A DNA stretch of 64,000 nucleotides from Gemmatimonadota bacterium (GTDB lineage: Bacteria; Gemmatimonadota; Gemmatimonadetes; Longimicrobiales; Gaopeijiaceae). Each line of letters opens with the position of its first letter. Position 1 is the stretch's first letter. Where the stretch lies: assembly GCA_022823145.1 (NCBI GenBank), contig JAJDXS010000078.1:62001-126000 (forward strand). Direction: 5' to 3'. A model generated the notes under the pieces. The model was not told where the DNA came from. It ran no database searches and saw only the letters and a program-made list of their open reading frames with translations. Of the stretch, positions 27,169-35,716 are shown in pieces. The position numbers and the translations under genes are program-made.

Positions 27169-27184
27169 GGAGGCGTACGCCTCC
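27169..27184. promoter_or_regulatory. Perfect 16-bp palindrome in a divergent intergenic region
   Basis: GGAGGCGTACGCCTCC reads the same on both strands and lies roughly midway in the 259-base region between the divergent membrane-protein genes at 27063 (-) and 27323 (+). Its symmetry and place fit an operator for a dimeric repressor acting on both genes. No second copy was noticed. Confidence 0.4.
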
Positions 27185-27322
27185 GGCCCCTGCGCGGGCC
27201 GGCCCGGGACGGGAGCCGCGTTGCCGGGGACGCGCGCAACCCACAAACTCATGCGTCCGGTATCGTTGACGCCGTGGCTTGGCCCGGCCCACCAACACAC
27301 CAAATCCCCGGGGACTGCAACC

Positions 27323-27715
27323 ATGCTATTCGCCGCTCATTCGGGCCTGCGCTTTCTGGTGCTGGTCGGCGGGCTCTTCGTGATTCTCTATGCCGCCGTG
27401 GGTTTTTTCGGCAAGCGCGAGTATTCGTCCGCGATGGCGCGGCTGGTGTCCGTGTTCACCGGCCTGATCCACCTGCAGGTGCTGGTCGGCTTTGCGGCGC
27501 TCTTTGTCCGTCCGTTCAGCACCATCCTGATCGGGCACATCTTCCTGATGATCGCCGCGGCGGTCGTGGCCCAGTTCACGGCCTCCGTGGTGAAGCGGCG
27601 GCCGCCGGAGGAGCGGAGCTACGGCCCCCACCTGGTCGGCGCGATCCTGGCCATGGTGTTCATCGCGCTCGGGATCATGGCGATCGGGCGGGGGGTGCTG
27701 CAGAGCACGTTGTAG
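27323..27715 (+). CDS. Small four-helix membrane protein
   Basis: A 130-residue protein with four membrane helices (about 8-28, 40-60, 64-85 and 103-125). It starts MLFAAHSGLRFLVLVGGL, and His residues occur in helices 1, 2 and 3 (HSGLR, LIHLQ, GHIF), a layout seen in small cytochrome-b-like or heme-binding proteins in Bacteroidota, though I cannot confirm heme. GGGGA precedes the ATG. It is divergent from the His-rich membrane protein. Confidence 0.7.
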   Translation: MLFAAHSGLRFLVLVGGLFVILYAAVGFFGKREYSSAMARLVSVFTGLIHLQVLVGFAALFVRPFSTILIGHIFLMIAAAVVAQFTASVVKRRPPEERSYGPHLVGAILAMVFIALGIMAIGRGVLQSTL

Positions 27716-27738
27716 CGGTCCGTTAGCTGCCAACGCCA

Positions 27739-27770
27739 GCGGGGCGCCCCGCTGCTGCGAAGCGCCCCGC
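27739..27770. terminator. GC-rich hairpin between convergent genes
   Basis: GCGGGGCG (27739-27746) pairs with CGCCCCGC (27763-27770) around a 16-base loop. It lies between a + gene ending at 27715 and susD pair 2 ending at 27799. There is no T-tract, so termination is inferred from position and strength of the stem. Confidence 0.5.
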
Positions 27771-27798
27771 CGGAATGGGGTTCGGGTCGGTTGGCCGG

Positions 27799-29112
27799 CT
27801 AGCCGGTCGGCCCGTTGATGTTCGGGTTGGTGTCGACCTCGCCGCGCGAGATCGGGAAGCAGAGATCCTGCTGAATGAGGTGCGAGCCCTCGTTCTGGCT
27901 GCCCGACGGCGTTTCGAGAGGATGCCGGTCGCCCGGTGTGTTATCACGGTTCCAGCGGAAGAAGTCACCCAGGCGGCGTCCTTCGAGCCAGAGCACGATG
28001 CCGCGCTCGCGCTTGAGCGCCGTCCACGCTTCTGCCGCGCTCGATGCCTCGGCCATGTCCACGCCCGCAGCCGAACGCAGCATGTTGATCCTGGCCAGTG
28101 CGCCCTGCCAGTCTCCGGACTGCAGCATGGCTTCAGCCTCGATCAGGCGCATTTCGGTGCCCTTGGACAGGGGAATGTCGGCGCCCGCGTCCGGATACTT
28201 GGTCTGCGGCCACCAAGGTACCTGACCGCAGCACTGCACCGCGGCGTCGCCAGTCTCGTCGGTGACCCGGTACGGCACGCGCGGATCCCCGTCCGGGTTG
28301 TTCTCGCTCATCGCATAGTCTTCGTACTTCGTGTAACGCTGCGTGTGGGCCTTGTACGGCTCGGCCTGCGACGCGAACTGGATCCGGTTGCGGGTGGCGT
28401 CGCCGTAGGTGTCCCAATACGGCAGGTGCCAGGTGAAGCCGTCGGGGATGCCGGACGCGTCCGAAACCGCGCCGGCCCAGTCGCCCATGAAGGCCTTGAC
28501 CGCAGCACGGCCGGCCACGGCTGCCATGGCCAGGTCGCCCGAACCCAGCGAGGCGGCCTGGTCGAAGCGCGCGATGGCGCGGTCGTAGTAGAGGCTGCGG
28601 TCGCCGGCGCCCTCGCCATCGATCACGGAGAGACAGAAGTTTTCGCCGAGGAGGCGATATGCGTAGCCCGTCCACAGGTACGCCTCGGCCAGCAATGCCT
28701 GCTCGGAGGCACCGGTTTCCATGATCTTGGCGACGCCGTCGTCACCCCACCACCTGGCGCGCTGCGACACGTTCCAGTGGGTGTTGACGGTCTCGTAGTC
28801 GAGCTCCCCGTTCTGCCACTCGACCTGGATGCCGAAGCTGCCCGTCGAGCCTGACGGATGGAGTTCGCGGGAAATGGCGGCAGAGGTGTAGCCGACCCAG
28901 TTCTGGGCCTCACCCATGGCGCGGCCGATCCCGGCGACGATCGCTTCCTGAGCCGCGGTCTCGAAGAGGAACTCCTCCTGTACGCGGCCGGGGTTGACCA
29001 CGTCGATGTCGCAGGCGGACACCAGCGCGATCAGCGCGGCGGGCAGGAGGGCGGCCTTGCCGATCAGGTCGGCGGCGCGAATCCGCGCCGCCTTCGTTGT
29101 CGTGTTCGTCAT
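27799..29112 (-). CDS. SusD/RagB-family outer-membrane lipoprotein (pair 2)
   Basis: A 437-residue lipoprotein with lipobox LIALVSAC and the opening DIDVVNPGRVQEEFL, very like pair 1 (ELEVLNPGRILDEDL). C-terminal GTEMRLIEAEAMLQSGD and EGRRLGDFFRWNRD match the SusD helical repeats. It should cap the receptor encoded 17 bases upstream. The shared segments show that the two susCD pairs arose by duplication of a common ancestor, with divergence in the loops that decide ligand. Confidence 0.93.
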   Translation of the reverse strand: MTNTTTKAARIRAADLIGKAALLPAALIALVSACDIDVVNPGRVQEEFLFETAAQEAIVAGIGRAMGEAQNWVGYTSAAISRELHPSGSTGSFGIQVEWQNGELDYETVNTHWNVSQRARWWGDDGVAKIMETGASEQALLAEAYLWTGYAYRLLGENFCLSVIDGEGAGDRSLYYDRAIARFDQAASLGSGDLAMAAVAGRAAVKAFMGDWAGAVSDASGIPDGFTWHLPYWDTYGDATRNRIQFASQAEPYKAHTQRYTKYEDYAMSENNPDGDPRVPYRVTDETGDAAVQCCGQVPWWPQTKYPDAGADIPLSKGTEMRLIEAEAMLQSGDWQGALARINMLRSAAGVDMAEASSAAEAWTALKRERGIVLWLEGRRLGDFFRWNRDNTPGDRHPLETPSGSQNEGSHLIQQDLCFPISRGEVDTNPNINGPTG

Positions 29113-29128
29113 TCGTCTGTCCCCTCCC

Positions 29129-32100
29129 CTAGAAGACGAGCTGGAGCGAGAAGGTGTAGAACGCGGGTGGCGGCACGTGCTCCAGCATGCTGCGCACGCG
29201 CGTGTTGTATCCCACGTTGCCGCCGACCTCGGGGTCGAGCGTCCGCATGCGAGGGTCCACCCAGCGGAAGAAGTTCCGTCCCGAGAAGGTGACGCTGGCG
29301 CGTGACGCCTGTGCCATCTCGGCCCAGCTGTCCGGCAGCGGCGCCTGGAAGCTGAGTTCGCGGATCTTGAAGAAGTCGGCCGGCTGGATCGAGAAGTCGG
29401 ACTGGTAGTGCGCGACGTCGCAGCGGGCGCGCTCCTCCGCCGTCAGCGCTGCGTAACCCTGGGTCTCCCAGGTGTTGTACGCCTCGAAACACCCGGCCCA
29501 CTTGACCGAGCGCCTGGTGGCCGCGGCCTGCGCGCCGTTCGACATCCACGCGCCGCCCTGGTACTCGCCGCGGGCCGAGATGGTCATCGAGTGCGGCAGC
29601 CCCAGGGTGATGTTCATGCCCGCGATCGTCGTGGGCTGGTTGGGTCCGAAGGTGCTGTCCTGCACGATGATCGGATCCGCATGCGCATCCGGGTTGGCCA
29701 CGCGGTCGGCGCGGATGACCGGCGCGGGGTGGCCTTCGATCACCCAGCCGAAGCCGCCGATAGAGAATTCCGGCGCGCCCCCGAGGTCGAGGATCTCGGA
29801 GTCGTGCAGGGAAAGGGTGCCGCCCAGGTCCAGGTTCCAGCTCTGGCCCCGGATGAGGCTGTAGTTGAGCCCCAGCTCGAAGCCGCTGTTGGCGAGTTCG
29901 CCCACGTTGGCCAGCTGCGAACTCGTGAAGCCCAGCGACGGAATCTGGCGGACGCTGAAGAGCGCCTCGGCGGTGTTCTGGGTGAAGTACGTGAAGTCGA
30001 GTGCCAGCCGATCGTCCACGAGTGACGCCTCGAAGCCCGCTTCGAGCTCGGTGGTGGTTTCGGGGCCGATCGCGGCGTTGCCCACGTTGGCTGGCAGGAA
30101 TGCCGGGACGCCGCCCCAGCCTGCCGCGCTGAAGGTCCGGACTGCGTCGAACGCGCCAGGCGCCCGGCCGGCCTGTCCCCAGGCGGCCCGCAGCTTCATC
30201 GATCCCCAGCTCTCGTCCCAGAAGTCCTCGTCCGAGATGATGTACGATCCCGAGACCTTCGGGTACGCCTGCAAACCGAAGTCCGCGCCGAAGGCCGAGT
30301 TGCCGTCCACGCGCACGCCCACGGTCACGAAGTACTTGTTGGAGAAGTCCAGCCTGCCCTCGGCGAAGAGGCCGGCGTTCACGACGCGGGTCCGGTCCTC
30401 GAAGCCCAGCGTATTGCCCGCGTTGTCCACATCCGGGTCGCCTGGGCCCGGGAAGTTGTCGCCATACGCCGTCGTCACCTCGACCCGCTCGGTGACCGAC
30501 TGGCCCCCGAACGAGATCGCGGAGCGGATCCCCGACGGCAGCTCCACATCGACCGATCCGAGGTAGTCGAAGGTCAGCGTGTTGAATTCGTAGCGGGAGG
30601 TCGCAAGGATGCCGGTGGGGGCCCGAATGAACCCGAACGGCCTCAGGTTGCGGTTGTCCTGCTGGGCCAGGTCATAGCCCACGCTCAACCGGTTGGTGAA
30701 GTTGGCCATCGGCGAATAGGTGGCCGTCATCCCCGTGATAAGGTGGTCGAGCTGGGTGGTGATCTCCTGGTCCAGGAAGGGGTTGATCGCGTTGAACGAC
30801 TCGTCGTTGAGGTAGTTGCGGTCGCGGCGGAAGGTGTTCAGCGTGAGCCCGTGAGCGTTGTTGCCGGCCGCGGTGTGGGTCAGCTGGTCGTTGGTGTACG
30901 ACGTGTTCCACTGAAGCTGGAGGTCCTCGCGAGGCGAGAAGGTGAAGTTGCCGCGCAGAACCAGCTTGCCCTCGTGGTCGTTGGCGAGGACGCCGTCGTC
31001 GGACTCGTAGCTTCCCGACACGAAGTACCGGACGTTTTCGGCGCCGCCGCCCACGCTCAGCGCGTAGTTCTGCTGGTGCGCGCCGATGTCGCTGAAGAGC
31101 CCGCTGTCGCACGGCTGGCCCTCGACGACGAACGATTCGTCACAGCCGGGTTTGTGGCCGCGCAGCCACGGGTTGATGAAGATGAAATCCGAGCGGCCGC
31201 CCGATAGCGATGTCGGGTTCTCCGACGGCGGACGGACCGACGGGTCCGGGCCGAAGGCAAGGTTGCGGGCCACGCCCTGGTTGATCTGGCCGGTCCAGGT
31301 CGCCTGACCCACCGATCCTCGCTTGGTGAAGATCTGGATTACGCCGGCCGACGCTTCGGTGCCGTACAGGGTGGTCGCCGCCGCGCCCTTGATGACCTCG
31401 ACCCGTTCGATGTCCTGCGGGCTGATGCTGTTGAGCGGGCTCGACACATCGTTGTTGCTGCGTCCCGAGTACCCGATCGGGGGCACGTTCTTGGCGAAGC
31501 CCTCGCTCCTGACCCGCACGCCGTCGACATAGATCAGCGGCTGGTTGGACTGGGTCATGGACACGTTGCCGCGCAGGCGGATCATCGCGCCGCCTCCCGA
31601 GCTGGCGGAACTCTGTGTGACGGACATCCCCGGAACGCGTCCCTGGAGCAGTGCGTCGACGTTCTGAGGCGGGCCCACGATCTCCTCCTCGATGTTGAGC
31701 TGGGAGATCGAGTTCCCGACTTCGCGCCGTCGGGCGGCTCCTGCCGTGCCGGTCACCACGATCTCGTCGAGACCGAGTGCCTGGGCGGACATGGCGAAGT
31801 CCTGCTGCACCGTGGCGCCGGCGCCGACCGTGATCTGCGCCTCCGCCGTGGTGAAGCCGATTCGCTCGGCGCGGATGGTGTACTCGCCGGCCGGAACGTT
31901 GAGGATGATGAAGCGGCCGTTGTCGCGGGAAAGCGTGCCGAGAGCGGTGCCCTCAAGGTACACCTGGACCGACCCGACGGGACGCTGGCTCGCAGCGTCG
32001 GTGACGAGGCCGGTGACCGTGCCGTCCTGTGCGTGCAAAGCGGCGGGCGCCGCCAGCGCAAACACGAGGATGGCCGCCCCCGCTGCGACCGCTCCGCTCC

Positions 32101-32137
32101 CGAAGAAGCGGACGGATTCCAACATTCGGTCTACCAT
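29129..32137 (-). CDS. SusC/RagA-family TonB-linked outer-membrane receptor (pair 2)
   Basis: A 1002-residue receptor with signal peptide (ending APAALHAQ), carboxypeptidase-regulatory-like domain (VTGLVTDAASQRPVGSVQVYLEG), plug (IVVTGTAGAARRREVGNS, QPLIYVDGVRV, KGAAATTLYGTEASAG) and barrel ending FSLQLVF. GAGAGGAG lies about 10 bases before the ATG. It follows a run of cytochrome and lipoprotein genes on the same strand, 75 bases after the last of them, with a hairpin in between. This may place nutrient uptake and a redox or surface protein under one transcript. Confidence 0.95.
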   Translation of the reverse strand: MVDRMLESVRFFGSGAVAAGAAILVFALAAPAALHAQDGTVTGLVTDAASQRPVGSVQVYLEGTALGTLSRDNGRFIILNVPAGEYTIRAERIGFTTAEAQITVGAGATVQQDFAMSAQALGLDEIVVTGTAGAARRREVGNSISQLNIEEEIVGPPQNVDALLQGRVPGMSVTQSSASSGGGAMIRLRGNVSMTQSNQPLIYVDGVRVRSEGFAKNVPPIGYSGRSNNDVSSPLNSISPQDIERVEVIKGAAATTLYGTEASAGVIQIFTKRGSVGQATWTGQINQGVARNLAFGPDPSVRPPSENPTSLSGGRSDFIFINPWLRGHKPGCDESFVVEGQPCDSGLFSDIGAHQQNYALSVGGGAENVRYFVSGSYESDDGVLANDHEGKLVLRGNFTFSPREDLQLQWNTSYTNDQLTHTAAGNNAHGLTLNTFRRDRNYLNDESFNAINPFLDQEITTQLDHLITGMTATYSPMANFTNRLSVGYDLAQQDNRNLRPFGFIRAPTGILATSRYEFNTLTFDYLGSVDVELPSGIRSAISFGGQSVTERVEVTTAYGDNFPGPGDPDVDNAGNTLGFEDRTRVVNAGLFAEGRLDFSNKYFVTVGVRVDGNSAFGADFGLQAYPKVSGSYIISDEDFWDESWGSMKLRAAWGQAGRAPGAFDAVRTFSAAGWGGVPAFLPANVGNAAIGPETTTELEAGFEASLVDDRLALDFTYFTQNTAEALFSVRQIPSLGFTSSQLANVGELANSGFELGLNYSLIRGQSWNLDLGGTLSLHDSEILDLGGAPEFSIGGFGWVIEGHPAPVIRADRVANPDAHADPIIVQDSTFGPNQPTTIAGMNITLGLPHSMTISARGEYQGGAWMSNGAQAAATRRSVKWAGCFEAYNTWETQGYAALTAEERARCDVAHYQSDFSIQPADFFKIRELSFQAPLPDSWAEMAQASRASVTFSGRNFFRWVDPRMRTLDPEVGGNVGYNTRVRSMLEHVPPPAFYTFSLQLVF

Positions 32138-32176
32138 GTTTGCTCGACTCCTCTCAAACCTGGTTCTGCCTGCCGG

Positions 32177-32206
32177 GCCGTTTTGCCGGGACTTTCCCGG
32201 GACGGC
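32177..32206. other. Nested hairpin in the gap before susC pair 2
   Basis: The inner stem CCGGGA/TCCCGG (32186-32191 with 32195-32200) is enclosed by GCCGT/ACGGC (32177-32181 with 32202-32206). In the minus-strand transcript it lies between the lipoprotein stop (32213) and the susC start (32137). It could partly terminate or process the message; no T-tract follows. Confidence 0.35.
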
Positions 32207-32212
32207 ACCGGT

Positions 32213-32659
32213 TCATTGACTCTGCTGAATATTTATGATCACCTCGGCGCTCGCCACTCCTTCGACGGCGTCTTCGGCTCGCGCCCGAACGGTGAACAGC
32301 CCCGTGGACAGGTAGGTGTGCTCCCTGGCGCCCGACGCCGTCTGGGCTCCGGCGGTCGCCAGCGAGTCCACCGTTCCGTCTCCCCATGTGAAAACGATCC
32401 CGTTCAGCCTCCGCCCGCTGACATTGTAGAGCACGGAGAGTTCCTCGTCGACAAGGCCGGTCTCGGGCCCGATCAACTCGATGGCAAGCGGTGCCCCGAT
32501 CTCGTCTTCGTAGCACGAAGCCAGGACCCAGCCGGCCAGGCAGAGTAAAGATGCACCCAGGGCCGCGCGAAACGGCCGAGTACACCGACCGGGGCCCGCT
32601 GGTGAGGGTGCGACCCGAGTAGCCCTGCGGCAGTCGCTAGCACCCGCTACAGCGCTCAT
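32213..32659 (-). CDS. PKD-like lipoprotein
   Basis: A 148-residue protein. ATG 32659 overlaps the stop of the preceding gene as ATGA; a longer reading is excluded by that overlap. After a basic leader comes a lipobox (LAGWVLASC) and then a single Ig/PKD-like domain (DEELSVLYNVSGRRLNG, FTWGDGTVDS, REHTYLSTGLFTVRA). PKD domains mediate binding on the cell surface. It is the last of three overlapping genes that begin with the octaheme cytochrome. Confidence 0.75.
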   Translation of the reverse strand: MSAVAGASDCRRATRVAPSPAGPGRCTRPFRAALGASLLCLAGWVLASCYEDEIGAPLAIELIGPETGLVDEELSVLYNVSGRRLNGIVFTWGDGTVDSLATAGAQTASGAREHTYLSTGLFTVRARAEDAVEGVASAEVIINIQQSQ

Positions 32660-33141
32660 CGTGCCAAAAACGGTATCTGGATGATGATCCGGTCTTCTTC
32701 CGGCGGTCCCGGCGGCACCGTGGTTCCACGCCTCGAACGCCGCGCGAACTCGTACCACACCATCCCTCCGAGCACGGCTGCGACGACCCCGGCCAGCGAA
32801 TACGTTCTGCCTCGATCGAGCGAACGGAGCTCGACGTCCGCCACCCCTGCCGCGGGGATCCGGAAGCGCTGGCTGTAGGAGTCCACGCGGATCCCCTCCG
32901 CTACGGTGACCACGGGAACCTCCAGGAGAACCCCGGCAGGATCCGCCTCGACGACTGTTCCCTCGACGAGGCGGTCGCCGCCGAACAGGTATTCAGCGAA
33001 CTCCTCGTGCTGGGCCTGCGTCAGGAGCGCCCGCACCCTGTCGCCGCCTTGAAGCTCGGGAATGCTGGTGGGCCTGTAGGCGTGACACGCCGCGGCGGAG
33101 AGCGACAGCAGGAGGGCGGCGAGGGCTCGGGATACGGTCAT
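32656..33141 (-). CDS. Lipoprotein with beta domain and C-terminal helix
   Basis: A 161-residue lipoprotein (lipobox near SLSAAAC) with a beta-rich domain (LVEGTVVEADPAGVLLEVP), the stretch IPAAGVADVELRSLDRGRT, a hydrophobic helix (SLAGVVAAVLGGMVWYE) and a short tail ending in a beta strand. The layout matches the lipoprotein at 20164-20592. Function unknown. It is linked by ATGA overlaps both to the cytochrome gene before it and to the PKD lipoprotein after it. Confidence 0.7.
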   Translation of the reverse strand: MTVSRALAALLLSLSAAACHAYRPTSIPELQGGDRVRALLTQAQHEEFAEYLFGGDRLVEGTVVEADPAGVLLEVPVVTVAEGIRVDSYSQRFRIPAAGVADVELRSLDRGRTYSLAGVVAAVLGGMVWYEFARRSRRGTTVPPGPPEEDRIIIQIPFLAR

Positions 33142-35573
33142 GGTGACAGTAAACCTAACATTGCGCGCACCTGGCGAATGACCTCCAGGATCTCCTCGTC
33201 GCCGGGCGCGAACTCGAGCGCGTCGTAAAGGGACGGCATTGCCTCTTCGGGGCGACCGCTGTTGACCAGCGCGACCGCCAGGTAGAAGTGGGCCCGAGAC
33301 AGACCGAAGTCGTTGCGAATGGCGGCCCGATAGGCCAGGATGGCGCCCTCCAGATCGCCTCGCCGGAACCGGGCGTTGCCGAGGTTGAGGTGGGCGAGCG
33401 CCTCGGTCGGACGCACCACGGTCGCGCGCTCGTAGACGGCTTCCGCCTCGGCTTCGCGTCCGAGCGTTTCCAGTCCCAGTGCCAGGTTGACGAGCGCGAC
33501 AGGGTCGTCCGGCTGCCTTCGCAGCGCTTCGAGGTACGTCTGCACGGCCTCCTCGGTCGCTCCCACGCCGGTCAGCCCGGAGCCCAACGCAACCAGCGTC
33601 TCCGGCTCGTCCGGCAGGACCTCCTGGGCGCGGCGCAGGAAGTGGAGCCCCGCTTCAGGCCCGGAAGCGCGCTCGGCGGCTGCCGCCCACTGGGACAGGG
33701 CGGCGGCCCAGCGGGCCCGCAGCCGCGAGGGGTCGGCCTCGGCCCGCGGCATGCGGTCGAGGAGGGCGCGCACGTCCGGATGACCGCCCCTCGTGGCGTG
33801 AAGGGCGGCCGCGGCCACGGCGCGCACGTCCTCGTCGCCGTCTTCGGCCATCGCCGCCAGAGCGCGGCCGGGAGAGTCGTCGACGCCAGGTGCCGATTGC
33901 GGCCCCGCGGGGGCGCCTCCCACCTCCTCAGTCTCCGGGTTTCGCACCTCGCCATCTTGCGCCCGCGGCCCCGGGAGGCCAACGCCGCTCTCCACCCACC
34001 CCAACACCCACGTATCCAGCGCCATCAGCTTGGCCAATGCATGCTTGTCGCCCAGCGCGGCGGCTGCCGTCAGCGCGCTGTCCCGTTCGGTCTGGCCGGC
34101 GTCGGAGGACCTTGCCGCGATGAGCGCCTCCACCTCCGGCCGTTGCGGTCTGACATCGCCCCACCACGCTTCCGCCTGCCCGGCGAGTTCGGCGGCGGTC
34201 ATGTCGCCGTGGCACTGCGCGCACGCCGATGCGAGGCCCATCGCCTCGTCCACGCCCGGCCGAGGGATCGCTATTGTGTGATCGGAGCGGCCGTAGGGGA
34301 TTGCGTCCGAGAGTTCGGGGTGCTGGATGTAGGGCATGTGGCAGCTGACGCACGCGGCGCCCGGGGAGCCGGTGGGGTGGAAGGTGTGTTGCTCGGGCTC
34401 GGCCGCGATGCCGGCGTGGCAGGCGGTGCACTGTCCGTCGTCGAAGCGCCCCTGCAGCGGGTTGCCGAAGGCATCGCGGTAGTCCTGGGAGTGCGGGGCG
34501 TGGCAGTCGACGCAGGTCATCGAGCCGAAGAGGTAGCAGGCGCTGCTGCGGTGGGTCTGCTGGTAGCCGAAGGTGGCGATGCGGCCGTCGGGGAGGTACG
34601 GCGAGTCACCCACGAGCGGCAGTCCGAGGCTGTAGTCGACCGGTGGACCGCCCTGGCCTGGATCGAGGGCGCGCTTGAGGGCGTGGCACTGGAAGCAGAC
34701 GGCGAGGGAGGCGTCGGTGGCGAGGGTGTCGAGGGCCGGAAGGCTCCCTTCGCTGGTGATTATGCCGCGGGTGGCCTGCTCGACGTGGGCCGCGGCGGGG
34801 CCGTGACACGACTCGCAGTTGATGCGCAGGGTGGTGAACCGGGTGTCGTAGCGCTGCAATTCGGGACGGTATTCGACCTCGATCTGGCTGCCGTGGCAGT
34901 TCTGGCAGTTCGCGAAGCGGCGGCTGGTGCCGAGGATGCGAACGGGAGGCCAGTCCCCGCATTCGCTGAGGCGCATCTCTTCGCTGATCGGCAGCCAGCC
35001 GGCGTCGGCGCGCAGCCGGGCGCGGTCCGCACCGGGCACCCAGAATCCCCCTACGAAGGCCGTGTTGCAGAACCAGGTGTCCGCGTCCTCCGAGTAGTCG
35101 AAGGGCAGAAACCGCTCGGTGCCATCCGGAAACGTCGTCATGTAGCCCTGCGTGCCGCCGCCCACCATGTGACCCCTTCCGATGACGCCCGAGACCTCCA
35201 GGTCGAGGGGAGGGCGACCCTCTCGTTCAACCCGGAAGATGTAGTTCCCGTCGCCGTCCACGACCGATGTCACGACGGCGTCCGCGAATCGGATGGCGTC
35301 TCCTCCGAATGGGGCGATGACGGTTTCCGGCCCCGGCGGACCACCAGCGGTCCCGTGAGCTGAAAGAGCCCATGCCGCGTACTCTTCCGCGTGACACGGG
35401 CTGCAGGCTTCCGAGCCGGCGAAACGGGGGATTGCCTGCACCGCTTCGGGCGCGGCCGTCCGGCGGCTGCTGCCCAGGACTGCAGCCGAGGCCGCGACCA
35501 CGATGATCGCGGCCGTGATTCGCGTCCGACGACCGGGTGGCCGGAGCGGTGATCGGAACGATGAACGGGGCAA
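33138..35573 (-). CDS. Exported octaheme c-type cytochrome fused to TPR repeats
   Basis: About 811 residues from TTG 35573, which follows AGGGGGA at a good distance; an upstream in-frame ATG (35687) would add 38 residues lacking signal character. After a membrane/signal helix (ITAAIIVVAASAAVLG) there are eight CxxCH heme motifs: CSPCH, CQNCH, CESCH, CFQCH, CVDCH, CTACH, CVSCH and CAQCH. The last third is a linker with HEAT/TPR character followed by at least three TPRs (DPVALVNLALGLETLG, EALAHLNLGNARFRRG). Family members resemble cytochrome c554/NrfA-like electron carriers of unknown reaction. The stop overlaps the next lipoprotein start as ATGA. Confidence 0.88.
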   Translation of the reverse strand: MPRSSFRSPLRPPGRRTRITAAIIVVAASAAVLGSSRRTAAPEAVQAIPRFAGSEACSPCHAEEYAAWALSAHGTAGGPPGPETVIAPFGGDAIRFADAVVTSVVDGDGNYIFRVEREGRPPLDLEVSGVIGRGHMVGGGTQGYMTTFPDGTERFLPFDYSEDADTWFCNTAFVGGFWVPGADRARLRADAGWLPISEEMRLSECGDWPPVRILGTSRRFANCQNCHGSQIEVEYRPELQRYDTRFTTLRINCESCHGPAAAHVEQATRGIITSEGSLPALDTLATDASLAVCFQCHALKRALDPGQGGPPVDYSLGLPLVGDSPYLPDGRIATFGYQQTHRSSACYLFGSMTCVDCHAPHSQDYRDAFGNPLQGRFDDGQCTACHAGIAAEPEQHTFHPTGSPGAACVSCHMPYIQHPELSDAIPYGRSDHTIAIPRPGVDEAMGLASACAQCHGDMTAAELAGQAEAWWGDVRPQRPEVEALIAARSSDAGQTERDSALTAAAALGDKHALAKLMALDTWVLGWVESGVGLPGPRAQDGEVRNPETEEVGGAPAGPQSAPGVDDSPGRALAAMAEDGDEDVRAVAAAALHATRGGHPDVRALLDRMPRAEADPSRLRARWAAALSQWAAAAERASGPEAGLHFLRRAQEVLPDEPETLVALGSGLTGVGATEEAVQTYLEALRRQPDDPVALVNLALGLETLGREAEAEAVYERATVVRPTEALAHLNLGNARFRRGDLEGAILAYRAAIRNDFGLSRAHFYLAVALVNSGRPEEAMPSLYDALEFAPGDEEILEVIRQVRAMLGLLSP

Positions 35574-35716
35574 GGGGTCCCCCTGCTTCGGTTGACGATG
35601 CCGCCTGCTGCCCAATCTTATACCGCTGTGCCCCCTTCTTCGCCATGGCCGGTTGCAGCCGGGCCGGCTGACAGGGGGCGTCACCAAGGCTCAACGGCTA
35701 CCTGGATCGACGTTCC

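Noticed and set aside
26041-27726. A 561-codon open frame on the plus strand
   Set aside because: Antisense to the His-rich membrane protein and out of frame with the small four-helix gene at 27323.
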